Source: Drosophila miranda (taxonomy: Eukaryota > Arthropoda > Insecta > Diptera > Drosophilidae). Taken from it: a DNA stretch of 64,000 bases. Below the pieces are notes generated by a model that ran no database searches, was not told the origin of the DNA, and was given only the letters and a program-made list of their open reading frames with translations. Location of the stretch: positions 6,510,001-6,574,000 of the forward strand of contig NC_046677.1 in NCBI RefSeq assembly GCF_003369915.1. The letters run 5' to 3'. Below are positions 11,301 to 20,705 of the stretch, one piece after another. How positions within the stretch are numbered: the first letter of the stretch is position 1; every line of letters starts with the position of its first letter. A program made the translations under genes and the position numbers.

Positions 11301-14300
11301 CGATAGTACTTTTCGCTGAAGTAGCCGTTTCTTGATTACATGTGAAATATAATGTGGAATCGAGTGAGTCTCTCAATGTGCCTATGCACCCCACTGTAGC
11401 GCCTCCTCCAGATTGCCTGCCCCAGACTTGCCACCTCTTGGCCCCCGCCTGAGATGAACTGCGTGACCCAAACTAGCTCTAGACGGGCCACCCCGTTCCA
11501 CCCGTCGGATTTGAAGTCTTCATTTTGATAGTTTCCTTGACCTAAATTATAGGCTTATATTATGTATGTTTCTTCCTTAGTTGCGGCACTGAATGTCCCA
11601 CTCTGAGTAAGCCTCTCATTTGCAAATGGCTCTTAATTATGCTTAGCTCTTCTCTCCGCCATTGAAATGATGAAAACGTTAAGGGGAGCTTTAATTAAGT
11701 GGCCATCATCCGGGCTAATAGAGAGTGAAGCGTACTGCATGCAGCCAATAAGCAGAAGTGGAGCCCAGAAGAGCCAGAGCAGGCTGAAACAGCTGGGCCT
11801 GGTTGATAAAGTGCCATTGGCTGAGACACTCTCAGAGAGCGCCTCCAGTCGTGCTACGAACGAACCCTTCGTCTGGTTTCTGATGATTCTTCCTTAACGT
11901 TTCCAATGAGGAATATGGGGCTCACCTGTCACACTTTTTAAAAGTGCTTTAGGTCTGCTTCAATCTTACTAATAAATTATTTGAATAATACCAATGTAGT
12001 GGTTTAGTAATATTATTTATCTCTTGGCAAACTGTTGACACAATCATCTGAAGGGTAGAAGAGTTATTGATCAAGACTTTATTTACTTTCACACCTCTCT
12101 TCGGTTTTACTGGGGATTTCTCCATTCGAATCCCTGGCCATTGATTGGTCTGGGTCTGGTCTCTGGATTGTATATAATTTTGTTGATGCCATCGGTGCAC
12201 GCGATTTGCGACGTCGACGGCATAAAAATTATGTGCAAAATGGCAGTAGGCTTTGTGGAGTGTTCGCTAGAGCAGCTCCGGACCCTGCTCCTGCTCTTGC
12301 TCCTGCTGAAAGTGCTGCTGACCCCAAAAGCAGAGGGAACACGGAGCTAGAATAATTTGCTGGCTTTGCTGGCCCTAGCGGCCATACGAAAATGTACACA
12401 AGCTTCTTGCTGGTGGTTAGTGTCGCCGAAGGAAACGTAGAAAATTAGAAAAAGAAATCGCGCGACAAGAGCTATATAATAAATATATACATACATACAT
12501 ACATATATATATAGAGTCGTGTAAAGGCCGCCCACTCACATTAGTTTTCTCTTTTCCGTGCAGGATGATATGGAGCAATGGGTTACGGACACATTTTATT
12601 CGTATTTCCCCGGCTTTAACAATGAAAATCAGAAACGGCAAACTTATTTGCGTGAGCGACAGCGCGAGAACCAGCAGAACTTTCTCAAGCACCAGGTGAG
12701 AGATTGCCGTAAAAATATTCCGATTATGTGCGGAATGCCTTGTTATGGTAATCAGTGTGAAATTTACGAGCTGGCGCCTAATGTTTGAACCCTTGCAGAT
12801 GCTTCATCCGCCGGTCACAAAGCATCAGCGACCGGGACAAGTGAGGAAGCCATCGCAACCGTCACCAGCGCCAGCGCCAGCTCCAGCTTTGGCCTCCACA
12901 CTGGCGCGATCCAGCCAATCCAGCACAAGCACCTCGAATCACAGCACCACGGACAAGACTGATTTAGAGTTAATTGTAAATAGTAACCCGAACTATGTGC
13001 CGCCCAAAGTCCGCTCGACCACCACACGTAACAAGCTGCTGCAGGACCTGGGCCATGTGGAGCTGTCGAATATTGTGACGGGCGACGGGATTATGGAGCG
13101 TAATCTGCGTAGTGCCGAGCTGGAGACGGCCCGCAAAAAGGATTATCAACGCGATCTTATGCTACAGATTGAGGAGAAGCGCCGCTCCATAGAGTTGCTC
13201 AGGGAGAAGGAGCGTCGACAGGAGGAGGCACTCACCAGGTGGGTTTTTATGGAGTATTTCCTCTTGGTGAAACCGAAATCTGTATCCGAAATGTTTACTC
13301 CTTTTTGTCCTTAACAGACGACTGGAGACCCAACTAAAAACCATTAAGCTAGAAGAGCAATTGGAAAAGGAGCGCGTGCGAAATGAAAAGGTAAAACCTG
13401 ATTTGATATTAGTTTTATTTGTTTAATGGTGTAGTTAGTTGTGCCTTCCTTGCAAAGTGGGGCTATAGGATACTAGTAGATAGCGGAACACGGGATTGGA
13501 GTGGCCCAAACATTCTCTAGTTATGGCTGCCATTTATTTATTGAACCAAAAACTATTAATACACCTTTGGGTTGGGGTGAACGCAACGTAATATGGAGCC
13601 TTGAGTGTATTTATACAGCTAGATTTTGATGGCGTTTCCGAATATCCGATTAAATTTAATAGCCTCTGATTGGCACTACCATTAGATTTACGATCTGAGG
13701 CCTGAGAATACATAAGCCGTTCGACAGGTAAAATGAATTGTAATTGATTTGAGTTAGCCGAGCAATATTATCGCACCTAATGGCAGTTTACTGCACTTTA
13801 CTTTCGACTCGACCAATCCGCTCTATATTTATTTCCGTTTATTGTGCTGTCAGGCTCGCATTGACTCGGAACATAACCGCTTGATGCGCGACCAGTTGCT
13901 GGCCAAGCTGGAGCAGGACGCACAGCTGCTGCTGGTCAAGGAGAGCAACAACCTGGCCGAAACACCGAGATCGCATCGGAGTAAAAACATCCACAACAGC
14001 GCAAATAATATTAGCACCGAAGCCACCGCCAACAAGGTGTATAAATACTTTAGTAACTCTGCACACCACGAGTACAGACGTGGCCAGCCGCTGCCGCCGG
14101 CCGTTGAGCTGGACTTTGAGCTGCCGCAAATGGCCAAGATCGAACGAGAGTGCTTCCATCTGTGCGAGAAGATATGCCCGCTGTGCGATGAGCCCCTGAA
14201 GAGCTACGAGAGCTGCTGTCTGCGGTGCCAGCGAAAGCTGGCAGTGAAACTGAAGCAGACGGAAAACGGCAACGAAAAGCAGCCCCAGGATCAAATTGGA

Positions 14301-15354
14301 GAGGAGGAAGAGGAATCGCCGCGTGATCCAGACGGCGACCCCCTTCACAACTGCGAGAGCAGCTATGCCCTGGTCTGCCACAAGTGCGAGCGCTTATACG
14401 CCATGTGCAGCCAGTGCCTGGCCAAGAGCGATGTGTGTCGAGCGTGCCAGCGAGAGCGGAATGTCTGCATGAACTGTCGCCGCAACTTGTGTTCGTTTTG
14501 CCTCGAGGAGGTTGCCTGCGGCCGCAACACGGAACGGACACATATCAATGAGACGGATGCTGACCGGCAACCACATTCGGACAACGCCTTTCGAGTACTG
14601 GATCTGAATTATGCAGTTCCAGCAGCTAAGGAGTCAACGGCCAGCAACCTGATGCAATCCGACGCATCGCCTCCCTACTCCATCAACATTGCACGTAACT
14701 CCGTGTTCCATTCCGACTACAAGTCGACGCCTGTCAAGCCATCCTTTGTGGAGGAGCTGCCGACGTTTTCGGGGAGTGCTAACGCTAGCCTTGAGATTGA
14801 CAGCGCTGACGAGCAGGCCATGGAGAGGGTTCGGAGACAAACGGACAAGCGCTTATCGCGCTATCTCCAAAACTACGGAGATCTGGCTTCCAAGCAGCAA
14901 AAGAAGCTCATCAAGAAGGAGCAGGAGCAGTTGCAGTTGCACCGCAGCAAGAGTGAATCCCGTCATCGTGGAACTCAAACGATGCCCCAATCTTTCGCCA
15001 GACGCGATGTGGTCCTGAGAGAGGCCCCTGGGCATAATCTATCGATGCCGCTGCTGCGTGAAATGCCCAAAATGACGCGCAAAGAGACGGGCGCCACATT
15101 GCCCGTGAATGGACAGCGGGGCATCGACAGTCTCAAAAAGCGCTGGGAGGTATGTTTAATGAAATTTGAGCTATCGAATGGCTCGGGAAGGAAAAGAAAA
15201 GAAAATTCTTATTTGTATTCCTCAGGTTCCTGCCGTGCAAAAGTTCTCCGTTTCCAACTCATCGCCCAAAATCCTCACTCAGGTGGGAGCCATCCGCAAA
15301 CAGTTACAGGCTGCCCGGTTCTTGGACGATGTTGTCGAACCTGAAGATTATTGA
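8392..15354 (+). CDS. CSPP1-like centrosome/cilium coiled-coil protein with Cys-pair array
   Basis: Six coding exons join in phase to 828 residues: 8392-8808, 12564-12695, 12799-13238, 13318-13390, 13854-15149 and 15226-15354. The start LQQFLSLERKQLEKDRERL resembles the conserved FIEEQKARLAEDKAEL-type opening of CSPP1, a microtubule-lumen protein of centrosomes and cilia. Exon 2 (FPGFNNENQKRQTYLRERQ) resembles the next CSPP1 block, and the coiled coil with DYQRDLMLQIEEKRR (about residues 295-390) matches its YQKELKQQIEEKK-type core. Unlike vertebrate CSPP1 as I know it, exon 5 has a dense Cys array (about residues 455-480 and 525-570; CPLC, CLRC, CHKC, CSQC, CRAC, CMNC, CSFC) that could bind zinc. 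A Lys/Glu/Gln helix and a short conserved-looking end follow. The similarity is by eye; another CCDC66/CSPP-type coiled-coil protein is the alternative. Confidence 0.82.
8809..12563 (+). other. Long first intron of the CSPP1-like gene
   Basis: A 3755-bp intron (donor GTGAGT, acceptor TTTCCGTGCAG). I see no nested gene. A leucine-rich open stretch near 12141-12350 is a (CTG)-like low-complexity artefact with no ATG at its upstream end. A TATATAA near 12170 could mark an internal promoter, but nothing else supports it. Confidence 0.5.
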
Positions 15355-16257
15355 GGGATAGATAACAGCATTCGTGCACAAGCCCTGCAAGAGATATCTT
15401 CGATTAGATTTCCACACGTTATTTATCAGAGTAAAACGAATTTAATACCCTTCGAACTCTTCACGTTTTGCGACATTTGCCATTATCATTTCAATTCATA
15501 TATATTATGTAGTAATAGACCTTTAGTAGGCTGTTTCCAAGTGCTTCGGCTGCTTCAGGCAGCAAATTAATTACGTAGGCCATTTTTTTGTTTCTTTTAT
15601 ACAAATACTTATTAATCACTGATGTGGTAACTAGAAAGATGCAATTAAAGAAAAACTTATAGTGAATAAACATATTTTGAATAACTTTTAAAATAATTAT
15701 CATCTCCGTGCAAAGTGCCTTATAAATGGTCTGATTTTCAGCGTTTGGATATATCGTATATCGTATTAGATACTTTTTAATTTTCTTTTCCATCAATCGA
15801 ATATTTTGACTTTATTGTATAGTTTTCTATATTTTTTCAATTGAGTTCTATTGACGTCAATACGTACATCTTGCGTTATCTTGTCGTTACTTATAATAAT
15901 TTATATGTTATTTACCAACGATTTTATCAGGCAGTTCATTGACACATCGTATGTTCATATTATTCGGATTTCTTAGCCACAGTTTTCAGGCATTCAGTCT
16001 TCGGAAGCGATTAATTTATCAAGAAATTAAACATTTCCTTGCAGAATATCGATGAATGAAGATAGTATTAGACGATATCCATACCTCTCTCACTCTCTCT
16101 TCTCCACGGTATGCTAATATCGACTATGCTATTGCTGCTGATCAATAATATACGATGGTTTCGGAAACGTTAGGACCCACAGCTGCTTTGAATTTACACC
16201 ATAATTAGGTTCCCAGACCAGAAGCTCAGGGAACCAGAGTTTCGAGTGTAAGCAACC
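15355..16257. other. 3' flank of CSPP1-like gene and intergenic DNA
   Basis: AT-rich sequence after the CSPP1-like stop codon. No convincing open frame, RNA gene or repeat was seen. Confidence 0.5.
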
Positions 16258-16265
16258 TATATAAA
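16258..16265 (+). promoter_or_regulatory. TATA box of the 16.5-kb small gene
   Basis: TATATAAA lies about 225 bp before the candidate ATG at 16483. A transcript starting about 30 bp downstream would carry one short upstream ORF (ATG at 16297, five codons). Confidence 0.35.
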
Positions 16266-16482
16266 CAAAGATTATTCATCGAAACTGCTTCTGTAAATGT
16301 GTGTTTGCTTCTGACTTCGATCGGATTGCATTACAACACCCAGAATTTGCTTGACCAGACGGAGGAGTGCGGTAGTGGCGATGTGATACGAGCCGTGGGA
16401 CTGGCCTATAAAGAGAACAGACTTGTGGGGTATGCCTTCAGTCGTTTCGGGATAGAGGCAAAGATAATTCTACATTTGTTTT

Positions 16483-16779
16483 ATGCACCGCATATTGTAC
16501 TACTTGGAGCTCTGCTTGCTGATACAGATGCTCGGGTTTTCGTTGAAGCCGGCGCATGGTTGGCCATGGGCAATTGAGGATGACTTTGTGGACATGGAGT
16601 GTAGACACTGTCGTGAAAATCTAAATTATCGGGACATTGTGATTCTTCTAAGAACAGAAGATGAAGAAAAAGCTCCCCTCTATCCGTATATTCTGTGTAT
16701 TTGGCTCTGTTTTGGGCTCCTATTGATCCTTCGCCTCTGCCGTCAACGCAAATATTATAAATTATTGTGTTTGTTGTAA
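16483..16779 (+). CDS. Small membrane protein candidate, 98 aa, unknown
   Basis: I do not recognise this protein. A true ATG begins a 98-codon frame with a hydrophobic leader (MHRILYYLELCLLIQMLGF, probable signal peptide ending near residue 26), a short acidic exposed part with one CRHC pair, and a strong C-terminal hydrophobic segment (about residues 68-86, LYPYILCIWLCFGLLLIL). An Arg/Lys-rich cytosolic tail follows. That layout, signal plus exposed part plus one membrane helix plus basic tail, is what a small type I membrane protein looks like and is unlikely by chance. An overlapping frame from 16299 starts only with GTG and is rejected. It lies next to Vm34Ca in a convergent arrangement. 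Coding status rests on layout alone. Confidence 0.42.
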   Translation: MHRILYYLELCLLIQMLGFSLKPAHGWPWAIEDDFVDMECRHCRENLNYRDIVILLRTEDEEKAPLYPYILCIWLCFGLLLILRLCRQRKYYKLLCLL

Positions 16780-16972
16780 TACATTTGGAACGGCAAAGAG
16801 CTGATTCAAAAAGAAATGTGATTTTTACACCAGTACCCAAAGAGTGTAGGTGGTTCTGGGGTATAATCTGTGGGCATCCAATATCCTTATGCTTATCCTT
16901 TTACTCTTTGAGCGCCGCGGCGCGCCGGTTATATAAATGAATCAAAAGTTTATGTTGCATAATAAATATTTT

Positions 16973-16978
16973 TTTATT
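16973..16978 (-). terminator. Poly(A) signal of Vm34Ca
   Basis: AATAAA on the minus strand, 42 bp after the Vm34Ca stop codon. A second AATAAA-like signal overlaps slightly downstream. Confidence 0.55.
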
Positions 16979-17019
16979 GTTGTCATTTTCTACTTTTGGA
17001 TGCTCATAATCTCCGCCCC

Positions 17020-17394
17020 TCACCACTGGAGGGGTTGGGGTGCGTAGACAGGGGCGTACTGCGAGTAGGCGCCGGCGGATCCGTAGCTGGGCGCCGGAGC
17101 ACTGCATGGGACTGGAGCCAGGTTGGGCTGGCAGCTGAACAGGTAGTTCTTCGGGCAAGGTGGGGCCGGAATGGAAACCGGAGCGGGGGCCGCGTAGGCA
17201 GGAGCAGCGGGTGCGGCCGCGTACGCCGGAGCTGCGGGGGCAGAGTAGGATGGAGCTGCAGGGGCCGAGTAGGATGGAGCTGCTGCCGGCTTCTCATATC
17301 CACCGCCGTAGGCTGAGCCCACGGTCTGCCTCTTCTCGGCGGCAACGGATGTGGCCAGCAGGCAAATGGTGGCGATAATAGCGACGAACTTCAT
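17020..17394 (-). CDS. Vm34Ca: Vitelline membrane protein
   Basis: Secreted eggshell structural protein made by follicle cells and cross-linked into the vitelline membrane. It is intronless with 124 residues. It has a signal peptide ([19 protein letters not shown]), a low-complexity Ala/Pro/Ser/Tyr region with YSAPAAPS repeats, and the conserved VM domain around residues 78-119. The three diagnostic cysteines sit at C-x7-C-x8-C ([13 protein letters not shown], then VPC), followed by [17 protein letters not shown]. The VM-domain sequence and position near RpL24 and Tehao fit D. melanogaster Vm34Ca. A TATA box lies about 80 bp upstream, as usual for these strongly, briefly expressed stage-specific genes. 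The repeat region is the part most likely to differ in length between species. Confidence 0.95.
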   Translation of the reverse strand: MKFVAIIATICLLATSVAAEKRQTVGSAYGGGYEKPAAAPSYSAPAAPSYSAPAAPAYAAAPAAPAYAAPAPVSIPAPPCPKNYLFSCQPNLAPVPCSAPAPSYGSAGAYSQYAPVYAPQPLQW

Positions 17395-17474
17395 TTCGAT
17401 TAGACTTTCGACTGTGTTTGACTTCTTAGACTGGCTGGAAGCGGACTGCGATGTTCTTCGGCTGGCCCCGACTG

Positions 17475-17483
17475 CTTTATATA
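17475..17483 (-). promoter_or_regulatory. TATA box of Vm34Ca
   Basis: TATATAAAG on the minus strand, 81 bp upstream of the ATG. This predicts a start site near 17445-17450 and a roughly 50-base leader. Confidence 0.7.
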
Positions 17484-17821
17484 CTGGATAACTTCACTTA
17501 ACTGGCTGTAGCTCGCGGAAAATGCCGAGTCAACCGCAATACCCAATGACCCCTTCCACTCTGCCAGAGTCTACATTTTGCACCGCCAACAAAAAGCGAC
17601 AATTAGAAATATTTCCTCCACTTTTTTATGGGCCACCAAGCTTGTCGAGTAAACAATCTTTCAATACTTTTCGAATGCTAAATTTGCGAAATGAAATTAA
17701 TGAACAATTCCCAAAAGAGAATGATAAACAGCTGATGGCAAGAATAGCAGCTTTTAAAATTTCGTTTGGTGTAGAAACAGATTTGGATTTGTGTATCTGC
17801 TAATAGAATGTTTGAAATTCT

Positions 17822-18037
17822 AGAGCAACCACTGGGCTGCCGCTGTCGTCCCAGGCAACTGCCTCCAGCGGAGGCTGGAACTATATTCGAGTGAATAATC
17901 TGCCCTACTGTTGCTACTAGGATAAGGGCTACACCTCGCAGTACCAAGCGGCTCTGAATCGAAAAACAGGGCAACCAAATCTATCGGTACCACTGGAGTA
18001 TAACGTACCATTCAACATCGACCAAAGACCATCCGAT
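17822..18037 (+). pseudogene. Possible broken coding relic, unknown family
   Basis: One plus frame reads like protein for about 70 codons (GLPLSSQATASSGGWNYIRV, then after a single TAG, DKGYTSQYQAALNRKTGQ and PNLSVPLEYNVPFNID). There is no ATG and no convincing splice signal that would avoid the stop within a normal intron length. I recognise no family. It could be a decayed gene or a chance open stretch. An ATG frame just upstream (17522-17803, 93 codons) is in another register and may or may not belong to it. Confidence 0.25.
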
Positions 18038-18445
18038 TCGTGTCATGTTCGGAGTGTTTCGTTTCTCTGCTTTTATTTCCACGCTTCAAAGTCCCGAAAT
18101 GGGCCATGGTCTTCCAAGTGGAGCAGCAAGTGTCAGTTAACTCTTCGACGAGGCCTCGTTTTGGCCATGTTCTGCAATCGCACAAGGGTTTGGCGGTGGT
18201 CTCTGCCTTTCTCAATGTGAGAGCCCATGTATAAGAGAGCCTGTGGTGGAAAGCTGCTGTTCTGTGGTGAAAGCTATGCGTGGGAAATTTAAAGGAACTT
18301 TACTAATATTTTTTGGTTCTATATGCAGATTTATAAAATTTATTTTAAAAACATAATAGGGTTTCGAATAAGTTTAAAATAATTCAGTGTCGGATTGTAT
18401 AGACTTTAAGTGAATTCTTTTCTTTCGAGTAACATATCTTCGGAA

Positions 18446-19115
18446 TCATTCCAGTCCCTTTATAAAGTATACAAAGTTCTGGACTGCCTTCGGCTCACTT
18501 TCATTCGGACTTAGAGCCGGGGTTGACGTCTCCTCTCCCACCAGGTGCAGCTGATGGTTGCTCTTTGTGGGCCTGAAGTCGGTTTCACTTCGGACTTCAT
18601 TATCTAGCTTTTGATTTGTTTCCCTCTGCTCGTCGTCCAACACGTCCCGGTACACTTGCAGGAGTTTTCGTTCCTCGGAATGGTCCAGCCAATCCAGCAG
18701 TTCGCCAATGGTCCTGTCATGCTTGTGTGCCTCTTGGTCGTCGAAGGGCGGCTGCTTCCGGGTGGCGAACTGGGCGCGATACCCCGTCTGGTTCTTCGTG
18801 GGCGTAAGACTGACGCGATACCAATGCTGATCCTTAGGATCCTGACCGAGCAGGGCGTACTCGAATTCCGGTGGCGACGGGGTGCTCTCAGTATCCAGAC
18901 CCAACTGATTGGTCGTAGGGGCCGCACTGCAGTTCAGGCTGGCTGGTTTTGTTGGGCTTTGTCTGTTGGTATATTGAGTTTTGGGCTGCAATTATTGTTG
19001 AATTGAAAAGAACATACCCCAATTTATTGTATCTGGCTACGTCGGCGGGCAACGCGTTCCCCCCGCTGGCCATCAGACAGAGGAGAAAGATTCCCAGGTT
19101 TGGTTTGTTCCACAT
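18446..19115 (-). CDS. Secreted protein of unknown function, 204 aa
   Basis: Two exons: 19018-19115 and 18446-18962, with a 55-bp intron (donor GTATGT, acceptor CCAACAG) that restores the frame (phase 2 to 1). A nearer TTGCAG would give a 32-bp intron and the wrong frame. The product begins with a signal peptide (MWNKPNLGIFLLCLMASGG NAL), then is hydrophilic and acidic with many Glu, Asp, Gln and Thr and only one Cys in the mature part. A helical block (TIGELLDWLDHSEERKLLQV, about residues 125-145) is the most structured region. I recognise no domain. The TATA box at 19161-19167 and the position beside Vm34Ca on the same strand fit a gene expressed in one tissue, such as follicle cells or reproductive tract (inference). 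Confidence 0.68.
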
Positions 19116-19160
19116 CTCAACAGATTTCGCTGAATGAAGCTAGTGTTCGAGTGCACCTGG

Positions 19161-19167
19161 TTATATA
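19161..19167 (-). promoter_or_regulatory. TATA box of the 18.4-19.1 kb secreted gene
   Basis: TATATAA on the minus strand, 46 bp upstream of the ATG, leaving room for a leader of about 15-20 bases. Confidence 0.5.
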
Positions 19168-19929
19168 CGATTTTTTCTACTTTTTATCTTTTGAATTTTC
19201 TCTGTAGAATGGGCTTCGTGTTCAGCGTAGCAACCGACATGTAAATGAAGCCAAAATCTTTTCGATTCCAAAAAACTGAACTTCTCAGATATCTATCGCT
19301 CGCGATCTATCGTCACGTCTTGGGTGTGGGTTACAGTCTCAGTTATAACAATAGCTCTAAGGTGCACTATACAATAATATAGTTTATATGCCGACTGTAG
19401 GATACCCACTACCGAAGCTGACAAGAAAATCCACTAGTTGCATTCCCTTCGTGAGCATAGATACTCATTTAAAGTGTTTCCGGCACTGGTTTGTATTTAA
19501 TGCAGACAGAATTTAGTGGAATCAAAAGCCAGGAATTCGAAAGCTGTTACGATGTCTGGGCTTTGGAACTTTGGATCAGCTACAGCGGTAAAATATATGA
19601 AATTATGAAAGTAGTAAGCCTTATAGGCATTTATTCATCTTAAATATTCCTAGATAATGATGAGACTCAAAGGCCTACAAGACCATCGACAAATATTCAA
19701 ATAAATATTTATTCTAACTTTTAGCCCGCTACAGAACAATGCAGATCTGCCGGAATACCTAGGTATTGTACATTATTTTCAATTCGATTTAATTCGAAGC
19801 TCAATCTTTGCATATTTTAGTTGCGTTTGGTTTATTTTCTAGCCAATGGACTTGTGGCCTCTTGAATTTGTTTGGGGAAATGCCACTTACCAAAGTCACT
19901 TCCTGTCTGCTTTCTCTCGCTTTACCTGC

Positions 19930-20705
19930 CTCTTTTGCTCTCTCTCTCTCGCTCTCTTGCTCTGTGCCTGCCGTGGCTCTCCCACTAGCTTATGACAGCA
20001 TTGCCAGCAGCGAGAAAAGCTATTATCAGTGAAATTGGCGACCTTTCTAATGTGGGTAAACTCTGAAGGATGTTAATCAACAAAACTACTTTCACTTTGG
20101 CACTGACCCGCTCTTTCACTGGGCCTGCGCTCTCGGCGGCAGCGCACATTCCGTCTCTCGGCAGCAGCTGGAGCAGCACAGCTGTTGTGGGGCCTTTGCC
20201 GATGCCGAAGCCATTTTGCGCGCGCACTTTCCCAAGGAAAAAGGAAACCCGAGACGCACATCACACATACGCACACAATCGGTGGCACGCCGAAAGCCAC
20301 GCCACTCTCTGGTCCTCTGGCTCGACGCGACTCGGACCAGCTCTGCACACTCAGTAGACAATCTTTCCTCATTTCGTTAACACACTCACAGCACAAAAAT
20401 ATCAAACCAAATACTGAAGAAACAGCAACAGTAGCTTCAACAAATCCCCCATAAATATAGTTAAAATATATAGAATATAGATAATTCACCGTGCAAAAAT
20501 ATATAATCTAACGAGCTTGGATGTTTCTGTGTGTTCTAATCAAATAAATGTTAATGTGTTAAATAAATTAAACTAAATTCAATTATATTAAATTAAATCC
20601 CGAAGTGCGTGTCAAGTGCAAATAGCAATATCCTCCTCGTCTCCTTCGTCGTCATCTTGTTGTTCTTGTGGCTGTCGTCGCAGTAACTTTAACCGAAAGT
20701 ATGTA
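19930..20705 (+). promoter_or_regulatory. Candidate promoter and noncoding first exon
   Basis: The layout is that of a developmental Drosophila promoter. A CT/GAGA-factor-like run (CTCTCTCTCTCGCTCTCTTG, near 19940) precedes a GC-richer block. A TCAGT initiator follows at about 20350 (CACTCAGTAGACAATC), then a 350-base A-rich leader without a long ORF. It ends at a donor-like GAAA|GTATGTAA near 20699. No coding exon can be assigned; the 27-kb candidate ORF and other downstream sequence are possibilities. It may instead be a noncoding RNA or an enhancer. Confidence 0.35.

Noticed and set aside
12141-12350. Hydrophobic 69-codon frame in the CSPP1-like intron
   Set aside because: Starts with TTG and its Leu run comes from CTG/CTC simple sequence; no promoter spacing that works.
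13839-14541. Long minus-strand frames under the CSPP1-like gene
   Set aside because: Antisense to exon 5; Leu- or Cys/Ser-rich because of the complementary codons.
16299-16577. 92-codon frame overlapping the 16.5-kb gene
   Set aside because: Begins with GTG; the ATG overlapping it is in another frame and stops after five codons. It has no ordered layout.
18963-19017. Shorter 32-bp intron ending at TTGCAG in the 18.4-19.1 kb gene
   Set aside because: Below the usual minimum size for fly introns and leaves the wrong frame; the 55-bp intron ending CCAACAG fits both.
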